Shown: positions 33,941 through 42,479 of the stretch, piece after piece
Numbering within the stretch: the first letter of the stretch is position 1
How the letters are laid out: each line of letters opens with the position of its first letter
Assembly (NCBI RefSeq): GCF_027859075.1
Contig: NZ_JAQIBL010000128.1
Coordinates: forward strand, 1 to 50,249
Length of the DNA stretch: 50,249 bases
Direction of reading: 5' to 3'
From: Oceanispirochaeta sp.
GTDB taxonomy: Bacteria > Spirochaetota > Spirochaetia > DSM-2461
Translations under genes and position numbers: made by a program
Notes under the pieces: model-generated
What the model was told of the DNA's origin: nothing
Databases searched by the model: none
The model's input: the letters and a program-made list of their open reading frames with translations, nothing else

Positions 33941-34606
33941 ATGAGCAAAATTAACGAGAATTATAAACAGAAAGTAGCGAGTATCCCGACAATAAGAAGG
34001 CTACCATCCTATCTGAATCTTGTAAAGCGAGCCTCTCATGAGGGTTTCGAGATCATCTCGGCAACAAAAATTGCCAAAGAGCTGGATCTTGAACCCATTC
34101 AGGTCCGTAAGGATTTGGCAGTAACGGGCATCATCGGCAAACCAAGGATCGGATATATTGTGGATGAATTATCCCAGGCGATTCAGTCTTTTCTGAATTG
34201 GGATAAAAATCACAAAGCCATCATCGTCGGATCCGGAAACCTTGGCTCCGCTTTGATGAAATATGGAGAATTAAAAATCCATGGCCTCACGATTGTTGGT
34301 ATTGCTGATGCCAGTCCTGAAAAAATCGGCAGTGAAAAGAACGGTATCATCATTTCAGATGTTCAAAAGCTTGACGCATTGGTAAATCTGACCGGTGCTA
34401 CCATGATTATTCTGACTGTTCCTCCGTCTGAAGCCCAGAATGTAGCCGAGATTATCGATGAGACAACCATTAAGGCCATCTGGAATTTTACCAATGTCAA
34501 ACTGAGAGTCTCTGAAAGAATTCTTGTTTTGATGGAAGATTTATCCTCGGGATTTGCGGTTTTATCTTTTCACCTTCATTTTTATAAGGAAAATGAATCC
34601 GAATGA
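33941..34606 (+). CDS. rex: Redox-sensing transcriptional repressor Rex
   Basis: 221-residue Rex, which represses fermentation and NADH-handling genes until NADH binds. The N-terminal winged helix (about 15-75) includes the conserved QVRKDLA recognition region. The Rossmann domain has IIVGSGNLGSAL (GSGNLGS 97-103), and the C-terminus has the LSFHLHFY dimer-swapped helix region. Length is typical. GGA lies before the ATG and the -10 overlaps that of the divergent methyltransferase gene. No canonical Rex box was found by eye in the window, so targets lie elsewhere or have diverged sites. Confidence 0.95.
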   Translation: MSKINENYKQKVASIPTIRRLPSYLNLVKRASHEGFEIISATKIAKELDLEPIQVRKDLAVTGIIGKPRIGYIVDELSQAIQSFLNWDKNHKAIIVGSGNLGSALMKYGELKIHGLTIVGIADASPEKIGSEKNGIIISDVQKLDALVNLTGATMIILTVPPSEAQNVAEIIDETTIKAIWNFTNVKLRVSERILVLMEDLSSGFAVLSFHLHFYKENESE

Positions 34607-34683
34607 ATCAATCTTTCTAAAATGATTGAAAGAGTATGAGTTATTGTCTCAGAATATAAAATAGGATTTAACTCATATTTAAT

Positions 34684-34712
34684 TTGCATTCTCCTCTTCC
34701 ACTGATTATTTT
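34684..34712 (+). promoter_or_regulatory. Candidate promoter of the ABC transporter, leaderless geometry
   Basis: TTGCAT (34684-34689), a 17-nt spacer and TATTTT (34707-34712). Tandem ATGs follow at 34716 and 34719; the second starts 6 nt after the -10. No Shine-Dalgarno is present. Confidence 0.45.
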
Positions 34713-34715
34713 TGA

Positions 34716-35597
34716 ATGATGAATGATATTCTAAAAGTAGTTAATCTTAAAAAAAGCTATGCTTCTGTTGAGGCTGTCAAAGGAATTGATCTTTCAATCC
34801 GCCAGGGCAGTTGTTTTGGTCTATTAGGACCCAATGGGGCCGGAAAAACGACCAGCATAGAGATAATGGAAGGGATCATCCCTCCTGACAGTGGTGAAAT
34901 ACTATTCCGGGGAAAACCAATTGACAAGCATTTCAAACAAAAGGTGGGGATACAGTTTCAAAGTACATCCCTTCCTGAGTTTATAACCGTCAAGGAAACA
35001 CTGGAACTTTTTAGAAGTTTTTATCCTGCTCCCCGGGAAATGGATGATTTGATTGAGATCTGTTCACTCCAGGATATTCTGGACAGAGACAACAGAAAAC
35101 TATCCGGAGGCCAGCGACAGCGGATGCTCCTGGCCCTGGCCATCATTCCCCGACCGGAAATAGTCTTTTTAGATGAACCCACAACTGGTCTGGATCCTCA
35201 AGCCCGGCGGAACTTCTGGGATTTAATCGAAAATATCAAAAAAGAAAATGCAACAGTCCTGCTGACGACTCACTACATGGATGAAGCTCAAAGGCTATGC
35301 GATACAATCGCCATCATGGACAAAGGGATCATACTGGAATGTGCACCACCCGAAGAGTTATTGGATAAACACTTTGAAGGAGTTCTTGTCAGAGTCCCCC
35401 ACCACGGAAAAATCTCTGGAACTTTACCGGAAGGCGGTATTATAGTCGGGGATAATCTTGAAATTCAGACGATTGTACTGGACGAAACACTCAAAGATCT
35501 TCAGAAATGCTCCTGGAACCTTATGGGACTGTCTATACACAAACCTAATCTGGAAGACCTGTTTATTAAACTGACAGGTTCGTCCCTACGCAGCTGA
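34716..35597 (+). CDS. ABC-2 type transporter, ATP-binding subunit
   Basis: 293-residue ATPase of a drug/lipid/polysaccharide-type ABC exporter. Walker A is GPNGAGKTT (38-46), the Q-loop QFQSTSLPE about 80-89, the signature LSGGQ 129-133, Walker B IVFLDEP 149-155 and the H-loop TTHY. A C-terminal extension of about 80 residues is typical of the DrrA/CcmA-type group. Two in-frame ATGs (34716, 34719) start it, probably on a leaderless transcript. The permease follows 11 nt after the stop. Substrate unknown. Confidence 0.92.
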   Translation: MMNDILKVVNLKKSYASVEAVKGIDLSIRQGSCFGLLGPNGAGKTTSIEIMEGIIPPDSGEILFRGKPIDKHFKQKVGIQFQSTSLPEFITVKETLELFRSFYPAPREMDDLIEICSLQDILDRDNRKLSGGQRQRMLLALAIIPRPEIVFLDEPTTGLDPQARRNFWDLIENIKKENATVLLTTHYMDEAQRLCDTIAIMDKGIILECAPPEELLDKHFEGVLVRVPHHGKISGTLPEGGIIVGDNLEIQTIVLDETLKDLQKCSWNLMGLSIHKPNLEDLFIKLTGSSLRS

Positions 35598-35608
35598 AGG
35601 AGCCGATA

Positions 35609-36634
35609 ATGAAACAATTCAGAGCCATGGTTAAGGCCAGAACAATGGAATTTGTCAGAGATAAAGGGACATTTTACTGGAATATTCTTTTTCCTCTGGT
35701 CCTTGTCTTTGGTTTTTCCTTTGCCTTTTCATCAGGAAACAATACTCTCTTCAAGATCGGTTTGATCGGTCCTGTTCCTACAGAACAGGAATTTAACTTT
35801 TTAGGCATCAGTCAGATTGAATTTATAGAATATGACATGGATCATTCTGAACAGGAAGATCTGATCAAAAAAGTAAGGCATCATCAACTGGATATGATAA
35901 TAGACTTTGAACAGAATGCTTATTATATAAATAAAGAGGGAGAAAATGCAGAGGTTCTCCAACTCTTAGCGTCCTTGAACCCGGAGTCAGGTCTCAGTCT
36001 GAATAATTTTAAGCGGGAAGAACTGACAGGCAAGGCGATTCGCTATGTGGATTGGCTGGTTCCCGGAGTCATTGGAATGAATATGCTTTTCAGCTGCCTC
36101 TTCGGAGTGGGATTCGTCATTGTCCGCTATAGAAAAAATGGCGTTTTAAAAAGACTAAAGGCTACTCCTGTCACTTCTCTTAATTTTATTTTGGCCCAGA
36201 TGGCATCCCGCTTTTTGATTGTTCTAACGACATCGGTCGTTGTTTTTGCAGGGACCAATATTTTTCTCCGCTTTATGATGTTAGGATCCTACTTGAATCT
36301 GATTCTGATAACAGCCCTTGCCATCTTCTGTATGATCGCCCTGGGACTTGTATTTGCAGCAAGAATCAAGAGTGAAGAACTGGCAAGCGGACTGATGAAC
36401 CTTGTAACATTTCCCATGATAATCTTATCTGGAGTCTTTTTCTCCCTGGAAGGATCACCTGAGATCCTTCAAAAGATTTCCAAGCTCCTCCCGTTGACTC
36501 ATTTTATTGATGGGGCTCGAAAAATCATGCTGGAGGGAGCTGGAATTGTCGTCATTGCACCTCAATTGCTGATTCTCACAGGAATGACACTGCTCTTCCT
36601 GGCCATTGCCGCCTTGACTTTTAAATGGGATTGA
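35609..36634 (+). CDS. ABC-2 type transporter, permease subunit
   Basis: 341-residue ABC-2 permease. It has an N-terminal membrane segment (about 22-43), a long extracytoplasmic loop (about 45-150) and five segments from about 152 to 338, six in all. The ABC-2 style marks are NGVLKRLKATPVTSLNFILAQ and the MNLVTFPMIILSGVFF stretch. GGAG lies before the ATG at the usual distance. It pairs with the upstream ATPase as a homodimeric permease for an exporter of unknown substrate (drugs or lipids likely from the family). The terminator at 36651 closes the operon. Confidence 0.9.
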   Translation: MKQFRAMVKARTMEFVRDKGTFYWNILFPLVLVFGFSFAFSSGNNTLFKIGLIGPVPTEQEFNFLGISQIEFIEYDMDHSEQEDLIKKVRHHQLDMIIDFEQNAYYINKEGENAEVLQLLASLNPESGLSLNNFKREELTGKAIRYVDWLVPGVIGMNMLFSCLFGVGFVIVRYRKNGVLKRLKATPVTSLNFILAQMASRFLIVLTTSVVVFAGTNIFLRFMMLGSYLNLILITALAIFCMIALGLVFAARIKSEELASGLMNLVTFPMIILSGVFFSLEGSPEILQKISKLLPLTHFIDGARKIMLEGAGIVVIAPQLLILTGMTLLFLAIAALTFKWD

Positions 36635-36650
36635 AGGCTTTGTTAGAATA

Positions 36651-36679
36651 AAAAAGGTCCCTTACGGGACCTTTTTTTA
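36651..36679. terminator. Bidirectional terminator after the ABC-2 permease gene
   Basis: GGTCCC (36656-36661) and GGGACC (36666-36671) around the loop TTAC, with an A-run before and a U-run after that extend the stem. It lies between the convergent permease and ABC-F genes. Confidence 0.85.
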
Positions 36680-36695
36680 TTGGGAAATCAAGTGC

Positions 36696-38333
36696 TTAGA
36701 TTGTCATCCTTTCATGCTTACCACCATACATCCGATCTCTCATTGCCCTGACATCATCACTGTCAAGGTAATCTTCAAAAGTCATTTTACGGTCAATGAC
36801 TCCACCGGGAGTAAACTCGATAATTCTGTTGGCTACCGTATTGATAAACTGATGGTCATGGCTGCTGAATATAACAATGCCATTGAATTTAATCAGTCCG
36901 TCATTGAGGGATGTAATGGATTCAAGGTCCAGGTGAGCCGTGGGATCATCCAGGACAATGACATTGGATTTACTGAGCATCATTCTTGAAAGCATACAGC
37001 GGACTTTTTCACCTCCCGAAAGAACCTTCACTTTTTTAAGTGATTCATCACCGGAAAAAAGCATCCTTCCCAGAAATCCTCTGACATAAGAATCATCCTG
37101 TTCCTCCGAATACTTACGGAGCCATTCAGTCATATTTTCATCAGTATCAAAAAAACCGGTATTATCTTTAGGGAAATATGATTGAGAAGTGGTGACACCC
37201 CAATTAAAATCACCTGTATCAGGTTTCAGATTGCCCATTATAATTTCCATAAAGGCTGATTTCGCCTGGTTATTAGGGCCGACAAAACCGATTTTGTCTC
37301 CATTATCAACGGTGAGATCCCAATTCTTGAAAAGTGTCTCGCCATCAACGGTCTTACTGATATTTTTTAATTCCAGAATGATTGTACCCGGCTCCCGGTC
37401 TGGTTCAAAACCGACATAAGGGAAACGCCTTGAAGTTTTAGGCAGTTCGTTTATTTCCAGTTTATCCAGTTCTTTTTTACGGGAAGTGGCTTGTTTGGAT
37501 TTTGAGGCATTCGCTGAAAACCTCTGGATAAATGCTTTCAGTTCATCCGCTTTGGCTTCCTGTTTTTTAGCCTGATCCTTACGCTGATTTGCAGATAACT
37601 GACTAGCCTGCTGCCAGAACATATAGTTTCCGGCATAGATCTGAATCTGGTTATAATCAATGTCGGCGATATGAGTACAGACCTTATTGAGGAAGTGCCT
37701 GTCATGGGAAACCACAATGACCGTATTCTTGAAACCATAGAGAAAGTTTTCCAGCCAGCGGATGGATTCTATATCCAGGTGGTTGGTTGGCTCATCCAAG
37801 AGGAGAATATCAGGATTTCCGAAGATTGCCTGGGCTAAGAGGATTCGGACCTTGAGTGTATCATCCACATCCTTCATCAGTTTTGAATGCATCTCTTCTG
37901 TTACACCCAGACCAGCCAAAAGAGTGGCCGCCTCACTTTCGGCTTCCCATCCATTCAGATCAGCAAAATCACCTTCCAGTATGGAGGCTCTCATACCATC
38001 GGCATCGGAGAAATCTTCTTTCAAATATATATTATCTTTTTCCACCATCACCTCATGCAGCTTCTTGTGTCCCATGATGACTGTGTTTAAGACTGAATGT
38101 TCATTGAATGCGTAATGATCCTGTGCAAGAACAGCAAGTCGTTCTCCCGGAGGAATAATCACATCTCCTGAATCCTGATCTATTTCACCAGACAGAATTT
38201 TTAGAAATGTTGATTTTCCGGAACCATTGGCACCGATAAGACCATAGCAGTTTCCGGGAGTGAATTTTATATTCACTTCCTTGAACAGAAATCTCTTACC
38301 GAAAGAGAGAGTTATATTACTTGCCGTTATCAA
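36696..38333 (-). CDS. ABC-F ATPase, YbiT-like
   Basis: 545-residue ribosome-associated ABC-F protein with two ATPase cassettes and no membrane segments. Cassette 1 has GANGSGKST (34-42) and DILLLDEPTNHLD, but like YbiT lacks a clear LSGGQ. The P-site tRNA interaction linker (charged helices) covers about 240-300. Cassette 2 has GPNNQAKS instead of the standard Walker A GxxxxGKS, keeping the lysine, plus KVLSGGEKVR and VIVLDDPTAHLD. The family rescues or tunes stalled ribosomes. The start is TTG at 38333, supported by AGGAG 6 nt upstream and the promoter at 38382-38410. Confidence 0.9.
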   Translation of the reverse strand: MITASNITLSFGKRFLFKEVNIKFTPGNCYGLIGANGSGKSTFLKILSGEIDQDSGDVIIPPGERLAVLAQDHYAFNEHSVLNTVIMGHKKLHEVMVEKDNIYLKEDFSDADGMRASILEGDFADLNGWEAESEAATLLAGLGVTEEMHSKLMKDVDDTLKVRILLAQAIFGNPDILLLDEPTNHLDIESIRWLENFLYGFKNTVIVVSHDRHFLNKVCTHIADIDYNQIQIYAGNYMFWQQASQLSANQRKDQAKKQEAKADELKAFIQRFSANASKSKQATSRKKELDKLEINELPKTSRRFPYVGFEPDREPGTIILELKNISKTVDGETLFKNWDLTVDNGDKIGFVGPNNQAKSAFMEIIMGNLKPDTGDFNWGVTTSQSYFPKDNTGFFDTDENMTEWLRKYSEEQDDSYVRGFLGRMLFSGDESLKKVKVLSGGEKVRCMLSRMMLSKSNVIVLDDPTAHLDLESITSLNDGLIKFNGIVIFSSHDHQFINTVANRIIEFTPGGVIDRKMTFEDYLDSDDVRAMRDRMYGGKHERMTI

Positions 38334-38381
38334 AAGAATCTCCTGTAATTTTTTTAGATTTTTTAAAGTTTTTCGCCTTGA

Positions 38382-38410
38382 AACTTAGAGGTAAAGTTAT
38401 TTAAAGTCAA
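38382..38410 (-). promoter_or_regulatory. Promoter of the ABC-F gene
   Basis: Minus strand: TTGACT (38410-38405), a 17-nt spacer and TAAGTT (38387-38382). The leader to the TTG start is about 42 nt, with a T-rich stretch before the ribosome site. Confidence 0.5.
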
Positions 38411-38479
38411 TAGTTAAAGGATATACAGAAGAATCATTTTCAGGATAGACAATCTCCCGGGATTCACATATTCCTGATT

Positions 38480-38514
38480 AATAAAATAGGGTCTTCTGTA
38501 ACACAGAAGACCCC
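38480..38514 (-). terminator. Intrinsic terminator of ppdK
   Basis: Minus strand: GGGTCTTCTG, a five-base loop and CAGAAGACCC, followed by TATTTTATT. A perfect 10-bp stem with a T-rich tail, about 55 nt downstream of the ppdK stop. Confidence 0.85.
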
Positions 38515-38568
38515 AAACACAAATATGCTTTAAAGGAATAAAATTAACAATTTCATTTCCCTTAAAAA

Positions 38569-41232
38569 TCAGTTTCTAATGACAGCCTGAGCGGCAGCCA
38601 GTCTTGCAATGGGTACTCTGTAGGGAGAACAGGATACGACATTGAGTCCGGTTCTATAACAGAAATCGATGGAATCCGGATCACCGCCGTGTTCACCACA
38701 GATACTGGTTTTCAGATCGGCCTTAGTTGATCGTCCTCTCTGAACCCCCAGTTCCACCAGAAGTCCAACACCGTGCTGATCAAGGGTCTGGAATGGATCG
38801 GCTTTGAGAATCTTTTTGTTAATATACTCAGGGACGAATGTCCCTACATCATCTCTTGAATACCCGAAGGTCATCTGAGTCAGGTCGTTGGTTCCAAAGG
38901 AGAAGTAATCTGCATATTTGGCGATATCTTCCGCTGTCAGAGCCGCTCTTGGTATTTCAATCATGGTTCCAATCTGGTATTCCACGGTCGTACCTGTCTC
39001 TTTAAACACGAAGTTTAGAACTTTCTCGGCATTTTCTCGCAGAGGAACAAATTCCTTATATGTTCCGATAAGAGGAATCATTATTTCTGGAAGAACTTTT
39101 ATCCCTTCTTTCTGAACCTTGACGGCTGCTCGGGCAATAGCCTCGACCTGCATGTCGTAAATCTCCGGATAAGTAATTCCAAGACGGCAGCCTCTATGCC
39201 CCAGCATAGGATTCTGTTCTTCCAGAGAGTTCAATCTGATCTGTAGATCTTCTTTGCTGATTCCAATGATGTCTGCCAGCTCGGCTATGTCTCTTTTTGA
39301 ACGGGGTACAAACTCATGCAATGGAGGGTCGAGGAGTCTGATATTGACAGGAAGACCGTCCATGGACCTGAAGATTCCTTCAAAGTCAGCAATCTGGAGG
39401 GGCATGATCTTTTTCAGAGACTCGATTCGCTTCTCTTTACTGTCGGCAACAATCATGATTCTGAAGGATTTAAGCTTTTCTTCATCAAAGAACATATGCT
39501 CTGTACGGCATAGGCCGATTCCTTCGGCACCGAATTCCCGCCCCTTCAGCGCATCCGCAGGTAAATCCGCATTTGTTCTGATGCCGAAACCGTCTGCTAC
39601 ACCCTTTCTCCTGGCTGATTTTCTGACTTCATCTGTCCAGAGCAGAAACTCATTGAGATTTCTGGATAGTTCGGGCTGAATAAGATCAATAACTCCTTCA
39701 TATACGAGTCCATCCGTACCATCAAGAGAGCACCAGTTACCCTCTTTGAAAATCTTTGTCCCGACAGTCATGGTTTTTGTTTCTTCATTGATGATGAGTT
39801 CTTTACAACCGGCTACACAGGGTGTTCCCATTCCACGGGCGACGACGGCAGCATGAGAGGTCATCCCCCCGGTGGATGTCAGGATTCCCTGAGCTACATT
39901 CATACCACCAATATCTTCGGGAGATGTCTCTTTTCTGACAAGAATAACCTGCTCCCCTTTCAGGAACCAAGCTTCTGCTTCTTCCGCAGTAAAAACAATC
40001 TTACCACAGGCAGCACCGGGTGAAGCATTGAGTCCTTTGGCTATAGGCTTAATTTCTTTCATAGCTTTCGGATCAATCATAGGGTGCAAGAGCTGGTCCA
40101 GCTGTGACGATGTTACCCTCATGATCGCTTCCTTTTTGTCGATCATCTTTTCTTTGACCAGATCTACTGCAATCTGAACTGCGGCTTGACCGGTTCTTTT
40201 ACCATTTCTGGTCTGAAGTATATACAGTTTCCCATCCTGGATTGTAAATTCCATATCCTGCATATCTTTATAATGATTTTCAAGTTTATCCTTGATTTCA
40301 ACAAGCTCTGCATAGACGGCAGGGCTACCACTTTGAAGAGTGCTGAGTTTTTCCGGAGTTCTGATCCCGGCAACAACATCTTCGCCCTGGGCATTCATAA
40401 GGTATTCACCGTAAAAATAATTTTCACCGGAAGATGGATCCCTTGAAAAACAGACTCCCGTTCCGGAAGTATCTCCAAAGTTACCAAATACCATAGACTG
40501 GACATTCACAGCCGTTCCCTTGAGACCTTCTATCTTGTTGATGGCCCGGTATTTATCGGCCCGCTCATTTTTCCAGGAACCGAAAACAGCATCAATAGCG
40601 GCCCAGAGTTGAACCTTGGGGTCCTGGGGAAATGGTTCCTTCACAGCATCCTTATAGACAGAAAGATAACGGGACACCACTTTTTTCAGGTCAGCTGCAT
40701 CGAGTTCATTATCGTTTTCAACGCCTTTATCTCTTTTAATTGAATCGAGAGCACCTTCGAAGGCATGATGGGGAACTCCTTTTACGACGTCCCCGAACAT
40801 CTGAATAAATCGTCTGTACGCATCCCAGGCAAATCTTTCATTCCCTGATCGGGCGGCCAGGCCTTCTACTGCTTTTTCAGTCAATCCAAGATTCAGGACC
40901 GTATCCATCATACCCGGCATGGAAATAGCGGCACCGGAACGAACGGAGACAAGAAGCGGATTATCATGATCACCCAGTTTCATACCCATCTGGGCTTCCA
41001 GTTTCTTGAGGTGTTGTTCCACTTCTTTAACTATGTAATCGGGATAGGCTTTATTGTTTTCATAATAGAGTTCACATGCATCGGTTGAGATAGTGAAACC
41101 AGGAGGGACGGGAATTCCTAGATTTGTCATTTCTGCCAGGTTGGCACCCTTTCCCCCCAGGGTATCTTTCATTTCCGATTTTCCTTCTGCGGATCCTCCA
41201 CCAAAAAAGTAAACAAATTTTTCTTGACTCAT
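38569..41232 (-). CDS. ppdK: Pyruvate phosphate dikinase
   Basis: 887 residues. Interconverts pyruvate + ATP + Pi with phosphoenolpyruvate + AMP + PPi, letting the cell use PPi in glycolysis or make PEP. The start at 41232 (MSQEKFVYFFGG) has GAGGGA at the right distance, unlike the ATG 36 nt upstream. Domains: nucleotide-binding (about 1-340, VSVRSGAAISMPGMMDTVLN), phosphohistidine (GGMTSHAAVVARGMGTPCVAG, His catalytic) and C-terminal PEP/pyruvate barrel (FGTNDLTQMTFGYSRDD; CGEHGGDP with the catalytic cysteine). Length is normal. Its terminator is at 38480. Pyruvate kinase is also in this window. Confidence 0.97.
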   Translation of the reverse strand: MSQEKFVYFFGGGSAEGKSEMKDTLGGKGANLAEMTNLGIPVPPGFTISTDACELYYENNKAYPDYIVKEVEQHLKKLEAQMGMKLGDHDNPLLVSVRSGAAISMPGMMDTVLNLGLTEKAVEGLAARSGNERFAWDAYRRFIQMFGDVVKGVPHHAFEGALDSIKRDKGVENDNELDAADLKKVVSRYLSVYKDAVKEPFPQDPKVQLWAAIDAVFGSWKNERADKYRAINKIEGLKGTAVNVQSMVFGNFGDTSGTGVCFSRDPSSGENYFYGEYLMNAQGEDVVAGIRTPEKLSTLQSGSPAVYAELVEIKDKLENHYKDMQDMEFTIQDGKLYILQTRNGKRTGQAAVQIAVDLVKEKMIDKKEAIMRVTSSQLDQLLHPMIDPKAMKEIKPIAKGLNASPGAACGKIVFTAEEAEAWFLKGEQVILVRKETSPEDIGGMNVAQGILTSTGGMTSHAAVVARGMGTPCVAGCKELIINEETKTMTVGTKIFKEGNWCSLDGTDGLVYEGVIDLIQPELSRNLNEFLLWTDEVRKSARRKGVADGFGIRTNADLPADALKGREFGAEGIGLCRTEHMFFDEEKLKSFRIMIVADSKEKRIESLKKIMPLQIADFEGIFRSMDGLPVNIRLLDPPLHEFVPRSKRDIAELADIIGISKEDLQIRLNSLEEQNPMLGHRGCRLGITYPEIYDMQVEAIARAAVKVQKEGIKVLPEIMIPLIGTYKEFVPLRENAEKVLNFVFKETGTTVEYQIGTMIEIPRAALTAEDIAKYADYFSFGTNDLTQMTFGYSRDDVGTFVPEYINKKILKADPFQTLDQHGVGLLVELGVQRGRSTKADLKTSICGEHGGDPDSIDFCYRTGLNVVSCSPYRVPIARLAAAQAVIRN

Positions 41233-41292
41233 ACTGTCCCTCTTAACGACTAAATTTTCAATTAACACGGATAATCCATATTAACTTACCAA

Positions 41293-41321
41293 ATGTTAAT
41301 TCCGGTCTGAAAAACTGTCAA
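41293..41321 (-). promoter_or_regulatory. Promoter of ppdK
   Basis: Minus strand: perfect TTGACA (41321-41316), a 17-nt spacer and TAACAT (41298-41293). The leader to the ATG at 41232 is about 50 nt. Confidence 0.55.
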
Positions 41322-41344
41322 GGAAATATGAGAGGTGAATTCCA

Positions 41345-41372
41345 AATAAGCTATACAGACGTATAGCTTATT
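41345..41372. repeat. Perfect 12-bp-arm palindrome upstream of ppdK
   Basis: AATAAGCTATAC (41345-41356), AGAC, GTATAGCTTATT (41361-41372). It lies 24-51 bases upstream of the ppdK -35 and 73 bases after the sigma-factor stop. GTATAG and CTATAC recur at 41404-41409 and 41428-41433. It may be an operator or a weak terminator for the sigma-factor gene; the tail after it on the minus strand (TGGAATT) is not U-rich. Confidence 0.6.
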
Positions 41373-41444
41373 CTACTCGATCGAAAACATAACACTAATC
41401 AGGCGTATAGCTGTCACTAGGAGGAGACTATACAATTGTTAAGG

Positions 41445-42290
41445 TCAGGCAACGTAAGCTTTCAGAAACTGAATTCTGGAGGGATGCTGTAGTCTGGTAA
41501 TGGCTTTTTTCTCGATCTGTCTGATTCTTTCTTTAGTCAAACCGTAGTGATCTCCAATTTCTTTGAGAGAAAGAGGCTTTATACCATTCAAACCAAATCT
41601 TTTTTCTAGTATTTCTGATTCTTTAGGAGTCAGAGTAGAAAGAACACTGTTGATATCTTCAGACAATAATATATCCATGACCAGATTATCCGGAGTTTTG
41701 TATTGATCATCTTCAATAAAATCACCTAAGACACTGTCTTCACTGTGGGTCGGTGATTCAAGAGAGACAAGGTCTCTCGAAATGTTCATCAATTTTTTGA
41801 CATCATCCACATGGATCCCTACATTATTTGAAATTTCTTCTGCATCGGGATCTTCTCCATTTATCTTGGTCAATTCCTTACGGACTTTTTCAATCTGGAC
41901 CAGCTCGTTGGCCCGATTCAAGGGGAGTCTGATCATTCTGGATTTTTCATACACAGCTTTAAGAATAGATTGTCTGATCCACCATACAGCATAGGATATG
42001 AAATGATATCCTTTTTCTGGATCATACTTTTCGATAGCATTGATTAAACCAATATTACCTTCGCTGATAAGATCATCCAGAGGGAGTCCCTGATTCTGAT
42101 ATTTCTTGGAAACATTAACAACAAAACGCAGATTGGACCGCACGAGTCTGTCTTTGGCAATCTGATCACCTTTAACAGCTTTTCTTGCAATATCATCTTC
42201 TTCTTCCCTGGTTAAAAGAGGAATTTTATTTATTTCTTTCAGGTATATTGAAAGAATATTTTCATCATCGTTGTATTTTGTATAGGCCAT
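41445..42290 (-). CDS. RNA polymerase sigma-70 family factor (group 2, RpoD/RpoS-like)
   Basis: 281 residues. It has region 1.2 (IYLKEINKIPLLTREEEDDI, about 15-35), region 2 (NLRFVVNVSKKYQ; LDDLISEGNIGLINAIEKYDP; FISYAVWWIRQSI), region 3 and region 4.2 (LKEIGDHYGLTKERIRQIEKKA). Region 1.1 is missing, and the length of about 280 fits group 2 alternative factors rather than the housekeeping RpoD. Spirochaetes carry such a factor beside groES, as here, and Borrelia RpoS is of this class. AGGAGG is 6 nt before the ATG. A sigma-54-like element sits just upstream (42314-42329). Target promoters are not predicted. Confidence 0.92.
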   Translation of the reverse strand: MAYTKYNDDENILSIYLKEINKIPLLTREEEDDIARKAVKGDQIAKDRLVRSNLRFVVNVSKKYQNQGLPLDDLISEGNIGLINAIEKYDPEKGYHFISYAVWWIRQSILKAVYEKSRMIRLPLNRANELVQIEKVRKELTKINGEDPDAEEISNNVGIHVDDVKKLMNISRDLVSLESPTHSEDSVLGDFIEDDQYKTPDNLVMDILLSEDINSVLSTLTPKESEILEKRFGLNGIKPLSLKEIGDHYGLTKERIRQIEKKAITRLQHPSRIQFLKAYVA

Positions 42291-42313
42291 TGAGGTCCTC
42301 CTGCCTATATAAG

Positions 42314-42329
42314 TACAAATACCGTGCCA
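42314..42329 (-). promoter_or_regulatory. Candidate sigma-54 (-24/-12) promoter of the sigma-factor gene
   Basis: Minus strand TGGCAC-GGTAT-TTGTA. It matches the known TGGCAC-N5-TTGCA pattern except T for C in the -12 GC, and the G after TGGCAC also agrees with the usual TGGCACG. The predicted start lies near 42303, about 13 nt before the ATG and directly ahead of AGGAGG. A poor sigma-70 alternative (TATATA with a weak -35) cannot be excluded. Confidence 0.4.
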
Positions 42330-42479
42330 AAATTCAGGACTATCCCACTATTAAATATAATTGATTACTATAAAAGAAATTATTAATATTAAATCTTATT
42401 TTTAATGACTGATAGAAATTTAAAATGAAGAACCTTGAGTCAGCCTGACCCAGACATGGTTTAAAAGCCTTTTTATGTG

